A DNA stretch of 33,670 nucleotides from a virus. Below, piece by piece: positions 1 through 5,623 of the stretch (its first letter is position 1; each line of letters begins with the position of its first letter). The stretch covers positions 1 through 33,670 of IMG/VR virus record IMGVR_UViG_3300041955_000768; one strand, given 5' to 3'. The notes under the pieces were generated by a model, which ran no database searches, had not been told where the DNA came from, and worked only from the letters and a program-made list of their open reading frames with translations. A program made the position numbers and the translations under genes.

Positions 1-128
1 AAAAAGATATTTGACACCGAGACCAGTGCATCTTGATCGTCCTTCGTGATCGCGGCGCTCTGTGCGCACGCGTTCGTGGCGAATGAGACCCCGACGCATG
101 TCAGGGCAACGATGGCGATTGAGCGCAT
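1..128 (-). CDS. Small exported protein, cut by the left edge
   Basis: Reading leftward from an ATG at 126-128 the frame stays open to the window edge (42 codons). It begins MRSIAIVALTCVGVSFATNA, a short basic start followed by a hydrophobic stretch, and then ACAQSAAI, which fits a Sec signal peptide cut after ACA. The Cys is not in a good lipobox. The start lies two bases after the stop of the repressor gene, so it is probably co-transcribed with it and expressed in the lysogen. This would suit a host-altering cargo gene, but the mature part is not visible, so no function can be given. Neither end of the protein beyond residue 42 is known. Confidence 0.6.
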   Translation of the reverse strand, partial: MRSIAIVALTCVGVSFATNACAQSAAITKDDQDALVSVSNIF

Positions 129-130
129 GG

Positions 131-454
131 CTAGGTGCCTGTCTTAAGCAGCGTCTGGATGATCTCGCGCGCCTGCTGCCGTATTCGTTCTGGCGCGTTG
201 CGAAGCATGTCATCCAAACTCGATTCGGCCTGTGGCAGTCTATATAGGTCGGCTTCCGTGCATTGCACGGCTTCGGCGAAGGCTCCCAAAAATCCTCCCG
301 GCAAGTCGCGTGCGCCGGTTTCATAGCGAGAGATCGAAGCCTTCGTTGTATCCAGCCGTTCGGCCAGTTCTTCCTGAGTCAACGTTCGGAATTTCCGCCA
401 TTCCTTCAAGTACGGGCGCTGCCGCGGGACCTTTGGGCCAATCTTTTCCACCAT
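131..454 (-). CDS. XRE-family phage repressor (CI-like)
   Basis: A 107-residue protein with a helix-turn-helix of the XRE/Cro-CI type at about residues 20-60: FRTLTQEELAERL, then TTKASISRYETGAR as turn and recognition helix. A short helical tail follows, with no LexA/CI-type autocleavage domain visible. It is divergent from a second XRE protein at 547, the usual CI/Cro arrangement. I place the start at 454 rather than at the upstream ATG at 529. A perfect TATAAT on the minus strand (461-466) ends six bases before this ATG, so the transcript would begin at or next to the start codon, as in leaderless lambda cI mRNA. The longer version would run through the operators. By inference it represses the rightward early operon and is autoregulated. 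Confidence 0.85.
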   Translation of the reverse strand: MVEKIGPKVPRQRPYLKEWRKFRTLTQEELAERLDTTKASISRYETGARDLPGGFLGAFAEAVQCTEADLYRLPQAESSLDDMLRNAPERIRQQAREIIQTLLKTGT

Positions 455-546
455 GGAAACATTATATTCACTTGCAAAATCAAAACGTTGTCCACTGTGG
501 AAACTTTCAATTGACTTGATTGTTTCCATGTTGGTAACTCAACGGC
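455..546. promoter_or_regulatory. Divergent operator/promoter region of the lysogeny switch
   Basis: The spacer carries TGGAAAC at 454-460 and 498-504 and its inverse GTTTCCA at 522-528. The middle copy is part of the palindrome TCCACTGTGGA (491-501), and the outer two extend to CATGGAAAC and GTTTCCATG. On the minus strand TATAAT (461-466) is an ideal -10 for the repressor with no good -35. On the plus strand TTGACT (511-516) is a good -35 for the cro-like gene, with a weak GTAACT at 534-539, which would start transcription at about 546. The outer operator copies lie in the repressor start region and in the rightward promoter spacer, so binding could shut either promoter. Confidence 0.7.
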
Positions 547-759
547 ATGTCGCTGCATCCGATTCGCAAGTTCCGGTTATCGAAGAAGCCGCCTGTTTCG
601 CTTGAACAGCTGGCCACGCTCGCGGGCACGACAAAGGCCACGATCTCGCGCATCGAGCGCGGCACGCGAATGCCTTCACTTGATCTCGCATCACGTCTGA
701 GCCGGGCGACTGGCATCCCGATCGACAGGTTTGTTAGGACCGCGGGGCAATCGTCATGA
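547..759 (+). CDS. Cro-like XRE DNA-binding protein
   Basis: A 70-residue protein that is almost entirely one helix-turn-helix: PVSLEQLATLAGTTKATISR, then IERGTRMPSLDLASRLSRAT. Its size and position opposite the repressor fit a Cro protein. The recognition segment (TTKAtISRiErGtR) nearly matches that of the repressor (TTKASISRYETGAR), so both probably read the same operators. No Shine-Dalgarno sequence precedes the ATG, and the predicted transcription start is at about 546, so this mRNA may be leaderless too. It could instead be an early activator; the sequence does not separate these roles. Confidence 0.8.
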   Translation: MSLHPIRKFRLSKKPPVSLEQLATLAGTTKATISRIERGTRMPSLDLASRLSRATGIPIDRFVRTAGQSS

Positions 760-793
760 TGTGGCGCCGCGGCAATTCAGTAGGAGTTGCGTC

Positions 794-1090
794 ATGCACG
801 AATCAGGTCCCGTCGATAGCCGCGCGTCAAATCTTGCCGGCGAACAATTGGGCAAATTCGGAAAAGCGCGAACAATTGTTCGCACCACGCATGCCCGCCT
901 CGCGCACCACGCGCGCCGTCTTCGCGCGTTTGGCCGCGCGGTTTGCGCGATCTGGCCTGTCAAACCGGCGCTTCACCTTTCGCAATGCGCACACGAATCC
1001 GAACGCAGCGCGCAATATCAGATCAACGGCGAGCGCAAGGCATCTGCCCGCGCCATGCACGCCGTTGATGGTGCGATGCTCGATGAATGA
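794..1090 (+). CDS. Small basic protein of unknown function
   Basis: A 98-residue basic protein rich in Arg, Ala and His. The start is supported by AGGAG (782-786) seven bases before the ATG, and its codons end mostly in G or C like those of neighbouring genes. A competing frame (756-1121) begins at an ATGA overlap with the cro-like gene but lacks such a ribosome site and looks less typical in codon choice. No domain is recognised. As the first gene after cro it could be an early regulator, but nothing in the sequence shows this. A perfect 16-bp palindrome lies inside it. Confidence 0.5.
   Translation: MHESGPVDSRASNLAGEQLGKFGKARTIVRTTHARLAHHARRLRAFGRAVCAIWPVKPALHLSQCAHESERSAQYQINGERKASARAMHAVDGAMLDE
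868..883. repeat. Perfect 16-bp palindrome with a nearby half copy
   Basis: GCGAACAATTGTTCGC reads the same on both strands. The half GCGAACAATTG also occurs 28 bp upstream at 840-850. The core GAAC-N4-GTTC has the form of the SOS box known from Gram-positive LexA, whereas alphaproteobacterial LexA usually binds directly repeated GTTC-N7-GTTC. The site lies inside a small gene, so chance is possible. Confidence 0.4.
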
Positions 1091-1114
1091 ATTCGAACAG
1101 GTGAAGGGCCGCAC

Positions 1115-1222
1115 ATGCTGAAGCTGATCGCCATTTGGTTCCTATTCAACGCTCTCGTTGTCGTCTGGATGACGCCGCCGCTGCCACGGCGTTCCAAGCG
1201 TGCAGATCGGAGATTGTCATGA
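1115..1222 (+). CDS. Tiny single-span membrane protein
   Basis: A 35-residue frame starting MLKLIAIWFLFNALVVVWMT, one hydrophobic helix, with a basic tail ending RRSKRADRRLS. This is a typical inner-membrane micro-protein topology with the positively charged end inside. Its stop overlaps the next start as ATGA (1219-1222), which argues that it is translated and coupled to the next gene. AAGGG at 1104-1108 precedes the ATG by six bases. Function is unknown. Confidence 0.5.
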   Translation: MLKLIAIWFLFNALVVVWMTPPLPRRSKRADRRLS

Positions 1223-1806
1223 CTTTGCATTCCGAAACTCGCGGCGCGCGATCGGATCATCGCATCAAAACGCGCGAATTCCAGTTGCGGCAGATCGCGG
1301 CCGATATCCTGCATCGGTGTCATTGCAATATTGAGCGGTCGGTCCCCTCTTTCGAAAAGGCGATCACGGATAACCCGGCGTTGCTTTTCGAAGTCTTGAA
1401 ATTTTATAACCCGTTGCTGCTCGGCGAAGCGTTGCGGTTTTATTTGGCCGAGCATGCAACAGGTAAGTTTCCCGCTGGCAATGACCGAAATCGCCGTGCG
1501 CCTTCGCGCCCGAGCACGTTTGTCGGCCAGCGGGAACCGTCTTCTTCGGCCCTCGCTGCAACACTGAGCGTTGCGAAGAATATGGCGCGAACCGTGCTGG
1601 ATACGTCGAAGACTAGCGATGGCCGCCCGTGGGGCGATGTTTGTGCCCATGAACTTGGTGGCATGGAGCGCGATGGGAAATTCGCCGCCGCGTTGCGCGA
1701 CAAGATCGGCGCGTTGAACGATAAGCAGCGAACTCTGCCGATCCGCGAACTGATCTCGCCGGATGGTTTCTCCGCCGTTTTGCGCCAGATGGAGTCGGTG
1801 GCATGA
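1219..1806 (+). CDS. Conserved-looking phage protein, unknown function
   Basis: A 195-residue soluble protein. I chose the start at 1219 because it forms an ATGA junction with the preceding mini-gene; the ATG at 1135 would read through that gene in another frame. The N-terminal half is helical, the middle is a Pro/Ser/Arg-rich linker, and the C-terminal part (LDTSKTSDGRPWGDVCAHEL, then IRELISPDGF) resembles, from memory, a short segment found in small proteins of rhizobial phages. It overlaps the following IS110-like gene by four bases, so the two are probably translated together. No function can be assigned. Confidence 0.65.
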   Translation: MTLHSETRGARSDHRIKTREFQLRQIAADILHRCHCNIERSVPSFEKAITDNPALLFEVLKFYNPLLLGEALRFYLAEHATGKFPAGNDRNRRAPSRPSTFVGQREPSSSALAATLSVAKNMARTVLDTSKTSDGRPWGDVCAHELGGMERDGKFAAALRDKIGALNDKQRTLPIRELISPDGFSAVLRQMESVA

Positions 1807-3044
1807 TCGAACACGCGATCGATCACATCCGCGCCTTGCATCGGCAGCGCTGTTTTGCGATGGCGCAGCGCATCGGAATTCGCAACCGACTTGGCGCCTT
1901 CATCCGGATCGGGCTCGGCTGGTCGCTGTCGCAAAGCGAAGCGGAACGCAAAAAAATCGCCACGGCCGCGGCAAAGCTGATCAAGGCCGGCGGCGGCGAA
2001 TGGGCCGATCTTGTCACCGGCACCGATAAATCATCGGAAGCCTGGGACATAATCGAAGCCTCTGCGCTGAAGCAGATGATCGCTTTGGCCAAAACGCTTC
2101 CGGTATGGGAAGCCTTCGGCAAGGATGTACGCGGCTTCGGCGCGGCATCGTTGGCTGTGATCATTGGCGAAGCCGGCGAACTTTCCAATTACTCATCCCG
2201 CGCCAAGCTTTGGAAGCGCATGGGCTTGGCCGTGATGAACGGCGTTCGTCAGGGCGGCCTGCCTTCGAGTGCTTCGAAGGATGACTGGATCGCTCACGGC
2301 TACAATCGGCAGCGCCGGTCGCGGATGTGGAATATCGGCGACACTTTGATCAAGGGAAATAAAGATCGCTATCGCGAGCTTTATCTGAAGCGCAAGCGTT
2401 ACGAAGTCGAACGCGATCCATCAATCAAGCCGATTGTGGCGCATCGCCGCGCGCAGCGGGTGATGGAAAAAGCCTTTCTTTGCGATCTTTGGATCGCATG
2501 GCGGCGCGCGGCCATTGATAATGTGGCGGATCATCCGCCCGAGATCTCCATGCCGCGCGCCGATCTTTCCTCCTCGCAAGAGGAACTGGCGCCCAGTTCG
2601 GCATTGGCGCGAAAATCGCCCTGCGTAGAAATGGCGCCATTCTCTCCATCCGCGCAAGCGGCGCCGGCGCCCTTGGATCACGTGGCGACTTCGCCCCCCA
2701 GAGGCTTGGCGCCGGCAAATCCTTCACCGCAAGGTGAGCCTGCGCCCACGTCAACTTTGGCGGCGGCGCCGCCCAAGCATAGGATGGCGCAGGTAATTCC
2801 TTCACCGCGAGGTGAGCCGGCGCCCAAATTTGGAATGGCGGCAAAAGCGCCCGCTTCCATCCTGGCGCCGGCAAATTCTTCCGCGCAAGCGGAGCCGGCG
2901 CCCAACATCCGATTGGCGGCGATGCCGCCCGGTGAAAGCGTGGCGCCGGCAGACTTAATCAGGCGATGCGAAAACTGCCGCCCTTGGGGAGATGCCTTCT
3001 TCCCGAAATCACCTGAACCGATGAAGCTGGTCAGACCGTCATGA
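1803..3044 (+). CDS. IS110-transposase C-terminal-domain-like protein with repeat tail
   Basis: A 413-residue protein. Residues ~1-240 resemble the C-terminal (Transposase_20) part of IS110/IS116/IS902 transposases: a helical lead, a helix-hairpin-helix-like stretch (GFGAASLAVIIGEAGELSNY, then LWKRMGLAV), then an R/Y-rich part (RSRMWNIGDTLI) and a final helix (AHRRAQRVMEKAF). The N-terminal RuvC-like DEDD domain of real IS110 enzymes is absent, and the catalytic Ser expected after the LGL motif appears replaced (MGLAVMNGVRQGG). So a DNA-binding role, not transposition, is likely. Residues ~255-385 are a low-complexity tail of ~26-residue repeats around S-x-Q/R-x-E-P-A-P. It starts at an ATGA overlap with the previous gene. 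There are no transposon ends or target duplication at its borders, so it is a resident phage gene rather than an insertion. Confidence 0.6.
   Translation: MIEHAIDHIRALHRQRCFAMAQRIGIRNRLGAFIRIGLGWSLSQSEAERKKIATAAAKLIKAGGGEWADLVTGTDKSSEAWDIIEASALKQMIALAKTLPVWEAFGKDVRGFGAASLAVIIGEAGELSNYSSRAKLWKRMGLAVMNGVRQGGLPSSASKDDWIAHGYNRQRRSRMWNIGDTLIKGNKDRYRELYLKRKRYEVERDPSIKPIVAHRRAQRVMEKAFLCDLWIAWRRAAIDNVADHPPEISMPRADLSSSQEELAPSSALARKSPCVEMAPFSPSAQAAPAPLDHVATSPPRGLAPANPSPQGEPAPTSTLAAAPPKHRMAQVIPSPRGEPAPKFGMAAKAPASILAPANSSAQAEPAPNIRLAAMPPGESVAPADLIRRCENCRPWGDAFFPKSPEPMKLVRPS
2571..2893 (+). repeat. Five in-frame repeats, each with a GNRA-capped hairpin
   Basis: Repeat cores start at 2571, 2649, 2724, 2802 and 2880 (spacing 78, 75, 78, 78). 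Each core is arm-loop-arm: TCCTC-GCAA-GAGGA, CCGC-GCAA-GCGG, TCACC-GCAA-GGTGA, TCACC-GCGA-GGTGA and TCCGC-GCAA-GCGGA. The loops are all GNRA. The arms differ in sequence but every four inner pairs are Watson-Crick, so two pair positions covary. The codons read S-x-Q/R-x-E/A. Other perfect palindromes lie between them: 2525-2539, 2583-2599 and 2630-2641. The units look like small REP-type palindromes amplified in frame. Confidence 0.75.
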
Positions 3045-3349
3045 TGCCAGATCAACAACAGCGCCGCGACTATCTCAAATCCTTCGGCGTGAAAATGTCG
3101 CCGCTTGTTCCGGACGTCGAACAGCAAAGTCCGGCGATGCGCGACGTGCTTCGCCAGTACGATCTACCGTCCGCGTTCGATCTTTTCGAAATCACTTGCG
3201 AAGCCGCGATCCGCGCCTTGCCGCCGGCGATGCAGGAAGCGGTGAAGATCGAAGCCACCAATCTTCGCGACATGATTGTGGCCAACGCGGCGGCATCCGC
3301 GCTCGCCTATTCGATGACAGTGCTGCGGCTGGTCGCGCCGTCGCGCTGA
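3041..3349 (+). CDS. Small helical protein of unknown function
   Basis: A 102-residue protein, predominantly helical with an Ala-rich C-terminal third (VANAAASALAYSMTVLRLVA). The start overlaps the stop of the IS110-like gene (TCATGATG), so it is likely translated from the same message. No motif, signal peptide or metal site is visible. The stop is followed by a 76-bp gap before the next start. Confidence 0.6.
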   Translation: MMPDQQQRRDYLKSFGVKMSPLVPDVEQQSPAMRDVLRQYDLPSAFDLFEITCEAAIRALPPAMQEAVKIEATNLRDMIVANAAASALAYSMTVLRLVAPSR

Positions 3350-3425
3350 AAGTTTTTCAGCGTTTAGTTCGAGTCGTAGCGTGCTGCGTGTCCGGGCTTT
3401 CCGAACCGATGGTGGACGATTCACT

Positions 3426-3650
3426 ATGCTGCCCCATTGCCCGCATCTCGATCATGCCGCCGCGACGCTGCTTTGCGTTGGGTTGATGCTTTTCGTCTGC
3501 GTGCTTTTCGTGGGCTCACTGGCGGCCCTGGCGGCGCTCAACGTCTGGCCGCTGCAGCAACGGCACATGCGCAAGGGCGGCATGAATCCCGCGCCGAAGA
3601 ATTTCGTTCGGCCTGCGCCGCCGGCGCCCTTCCGGCCGGAGCCGCGATGA
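3426..3650 (+). CDS. Single-span membrane protein with Pro-rich tail
   Basis: A 74-residue protein. After a short His/Cys-containing start comes one long hydrophobic segment (TLLCVGLMLFVCVLFVGSLA, continuing AALAALNVW), then a basic, Pro-rich tail (NFVRPAPPAPFRPEPR). The start at 3426 is chosen over 3381 because it puts the membrane helix near the N-terminus; the ribosome site is weak in either case. The stop overlaps the ParB-like gene start (ATGA, 3647-3650). Function is unknown. Confidence 0.5.
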   Translation: MLPHCPHLDHAAATLLCVGLMLFVCVLFVGSLAALAALNVWPLQQRHMRKGGMNPAPKNFVRPAPPAPFRPEPR

Positions 3651-4498
3651 CGGCGCTTCGCAAAATCGACGCATCGATTTTCAAGAAGGCGGTCGGCACA
3701 TTGCCGCCGCTCGATTGCGGCCAGGTCCCCCAGCTGTGCTGGATCGATATCGATCAGCTTGTGGTCGATCCGGCCTATCAACGCGACATTGGCGGCGCAG
3801 GAAAGAAGAACATCGCCAAGATCGCCCGCGAATTCGAATGGGCGCGCTTTTCGCCCGTGATCGTTGCGCCGCACGGCAAGGACCGTTTCGCCATCGTTGA
3901 CGGCCAGCATCGCACGACGGCCGCCGCGCTGCGCGAGCATAAGAAGGTGCCGTGTCAGGTGATCTCGGCCGATACGGCCAAGCAAGCGATCGCCTTCGCT
4001 TCCATCAATGCCAACGTCACGAAAATGAGCACGATGCAGCTTCACGCTGCGCGCGTCGCCGCCGGCGATCCGGATGCCGTTCGGCTGAAGAAAGTCTGCG
4101 AGGCTGGCGGCGTCACGCTGCTTCGATATCCGATCGAGGCGAGCAAACAAAAGCCGGGGCAAACGATGGCGGTCGTGCAATTGCGCCAGGCGCTCGACCG
4201 CTATGGCGAAAAGGCATTGCGCATTGCGCTGCAGTGCATCACGCGCACGCGCCACGGCAATCCGGGGATGGTGCGCGGCTTGCTCGTGCTTTCCTTGTGC
4301 AGCGTGTTCGACTCTGAACGCGGCTGGCTCAATCATCCGCAGATCGTGACCGCGTTCCAGGCGTTCGATTTTGCGGCGGCGTTCAAGAGTGCAGGTCATT
4401 CCGCCGGCGGCTTCAGTCAGCAGGCTTTCAGGACGGCGCTTGTCAAGCTGATCACTGAGTTTCTGACGAAGGCGGTCGGCATGGGGGGGGGCAGATGA
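3647..4498 (+). CDS. ParB N-terminal-domain protein (DGQHRT type)
   Basis: A 283-residue protein with a ParB/Srx-like fold at residues ~25-130: IDIDQLVVDPAYQRDIGG, then FAIVDGQHRTTAAAL, the nucleotide-binding motif of this fold, and VPCQVIS. The rest is helical. There is no recognisable ParB central helix-turn-helix, so it is not a classical partition protein; such stand-alone domains occur in phages as NTP-binding or nuclease-like proteins and in DNA-modification loci. The start at 3647 makes an ATGA overlap; the open frame upstream to 3437 is in the shadow of another gene. The gene ends with a run of nine G (4483-4491) encoding Gly-Gly-Gly. It is one of four ParB-domain proteins in the window. 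Confidence 0.75.
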   Translation: MTALRKIDASIFKKAVGTLPPLDCGQVPQLCWIDIDQLVVDPAYQRDIGGAGKKNIAKIAREFEWARFSPVIVAPHGKDRFAIVDGQHRTTAAALREHKKVPCQVISADTAKQAIAFASINANVTKMSTMQLHAARVAAGDPDAVRLKKVCEAGGVTLLRYPIEASKQKPGQTMAVVQLRQALDRYGEKALRIALQCITRTRHGNPGMVRGLLVLSLCSVFDSERGWLNHPQIVTAFQAFDFAAAFKSAGHSAGGFSQQAFRTALVKLITEFLTKAVGMGGGR

Positions 4499-4500
4499 TG

Positions 4501-4776
4501 CTATCCCCGCACCGCGCCAATCAACCGTTCGAACGTTCGCTTCATGATGGCGACCGCGATCCGCGCGCTGCGCGCCTGCTGATCCTGCGCGATGAAGTCG
4601 CTGCCGTTCGCCGTCTTGATCTCGTGCAGCACGCGGCTGCGGGCGTCTTCCAGGAAGGCCAGCGCCGCCTGGTCGTCATCGGGCAGCAGCTGCAGCAGCA
4701 GGCGTTCGAAATGGCCTTGCGCGGTATCGATCGCGTTCTTCGTCGCCCAATCCTGCACTTCAGCCAGGTGATCCAT
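4501..4776 (-). CDS. Leftward small helical protein inside the rightward early region
   Basis: A 91-residue protein starting MDHLAEVQDWATKNAIDTAQ and continuing with amphipathic helices (FERLLLQLLPDDDQAALAFL). GAGGGG lies five to ten bases upstream of the ATG on the minus strand, and nearly all codons end in G or C, which is typical for this phage. An open frame on the plus strand (4495-4806) also fits between its neighbours with overlaps, but its protein looks unnatural (Arg/Leu/Gln-rich, mirrored codons). I therefore prefer the minus gene. It would be the only leftward gene outside the lysogeny switch. Function is unknown. Confidence 0.65.
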   Translation of the reverse strand: MDHLAEVQDWATKNAIDTAQGHFERLLLQLLPDDDQAALAFLEDARSRVLHEIKTANGSDFIAQDQQARSARIAVAIMKRTFERLIGAVRG

Positions 4777-4802
4777 CTTTTTCCCCTCGCGAGGGCTGTG
4801 CG

Positions 4803-5282
4803 ATGACGCAAGCCCGCGATGCCGTTTATCTCGCCGGCCCGGCAGTCTTGCGGCCGGATGCCGATGCGATCGGCCTAGCGCTGAAGGCTATGTGCGAGGC
4901 CGAAGGATTGGAAGCCCTGTGGCAGGGCGACAACAAGATCGATCCACACGATTTGACGGCGCCGGCGCGGCAGCTATTCAACGCCAATGTGGCGATGATC
5001 AAGCGCGCCCGCGCTGTGGTCGCCGACATATCGCCGTTCCGCGGGCCACATATGGATTGCGGCACCGCGGCCGAGATTGGCCGCGCCGGCGCCTGGCGAA
5101 AGCCGATCTTCGCTTACACCGAAGATTGTGATGGGCTATTGATTGAGAATTTCGGCCTTCCCGAAAACCTGATGATCGCCTGCGAAATCGAACCGGACGT
5201 GGCGCCGTCCGCTGCGATCGCGATCAAGCGCTGTGCCCGGCACCTGCGCTATCTGCGCTCGCGTTCGCTGGAGCAAGTGTGA
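4803..5282 (+). CDS. Nucleoside 2-deoxyribosyltransferase
   Basis: A 159-residue protein of the usual length for the family. VYLAGPAVLRPDA near the N-terminus is the substrate-binding start. VADISPFRGPHMDCGTAAEI in the middle supplies the conserved acidic residues and the Glu of the GTAxEIG segment, the expected nucleophile region. KPIFAYTED and ENLMIA complete the fold. The enzyme moves deoxyribose between bases, or removes a base from a deoxynucleotide, in the cytoplasm. In a phage it would adjust nucleotide pools or clear nucleotides with unwanted bases. It overlaps the next gene by one base (TGATG) and sits directly before an HD-type nucleotidase pair. Confidence 0.85.
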   Translation: MTQARDAVYLAGPAVLRPDADAIGLALKAMCEAEGLEALWQGDNKIDPHDLTAPARQLFNANVAMIKRARAVVADISPFRGPHMDCGTAAEIGRAGAWRKPIFAYTEDCDGLLIENFGLPENLMIACEIEPDVAPSAAIAIKRCARHLRYLRSRSLEQV

Positions 5283-5623
5283 TGCAGTCAGCGCCCTTTG
5301 CCCCACTGGAAGCGCTGCCCGATGAAGCGGGCCTGCAGCTGCACGATTTTTTCAAGCGTGCGGAAATCCTCGCGGTCGCCGTGCCGCGCGACCTCCACGT
5401 GGAAACGAAACGCCTGATCCAGGCGTTTGCCGTCGCGCTCGCCGACAAGGCGCGCGATGCCGAAGTCAAGCACGGCTTCGGCGACGATTGGCTTTCCAAT
5501 CTCACCGAAACCGGATGCCGCATTGATCTGCTGGGCCATCTGGCCAAGGGCGATCCGCGCGACGTGGCCATTTATTGCGCGTTCATGTGGGCGCGCGGCT
5601 GGGCAACGAAGGGCGCGCAATGA
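5282..5623 (+). CDS. Small phage protein with KGDPRDVA motif
   Basis: A 113-residue helical protein whose C-terminal part reads RIDLLGHLAKGDPRDVAIYC, then AFMWARGW. I recognise this KGDPRDVAxYCAFMWxxGW segment from small phage proteins that are often encoded beside, or fused to, dNTP-hydrolysing enzymes. That fits here, since it lies between a deoxyribosyltransferase and an HD hydrolase with coupled starts (TGATG at 5280, ATGA at 5620). The ATG at 5282 is preferred over the GTG one codon upstream. No catalytic residues are apparent, so it may be an accessory subunit. Confidence 0.65.
   Translation: MQSAPFAPLEALPDEAGLQLHDFFKRAEILAVAVPRDLHVETKRLIQAFAVALADKARDAEVKHGFGDDWLSNLTETGCRIDLLGHLAKGDPRDVAIYCAFMWARGWATKGAQ

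Noticed and set aside
455-529. Longer repressor start at 529
   Set aside because: It would run through the operators and the TATAAT box. The ATG at 454 fits a leaderless start.
756-1121. Alternative frame starting at the cro-like stop
   Set aside because: It has an ATGA junction but a weaker ribosome site and unusual composition compared with the overlapping 794-1090 frame.
4495-4806. Plus-strand frame between the ParB-like and deoxyribosyltransferase genes
   Set aside because: It fits the overlaps but its codon use is atypical and the protein looks mirrored, while the minus frame has a ribosome site and normal codons.
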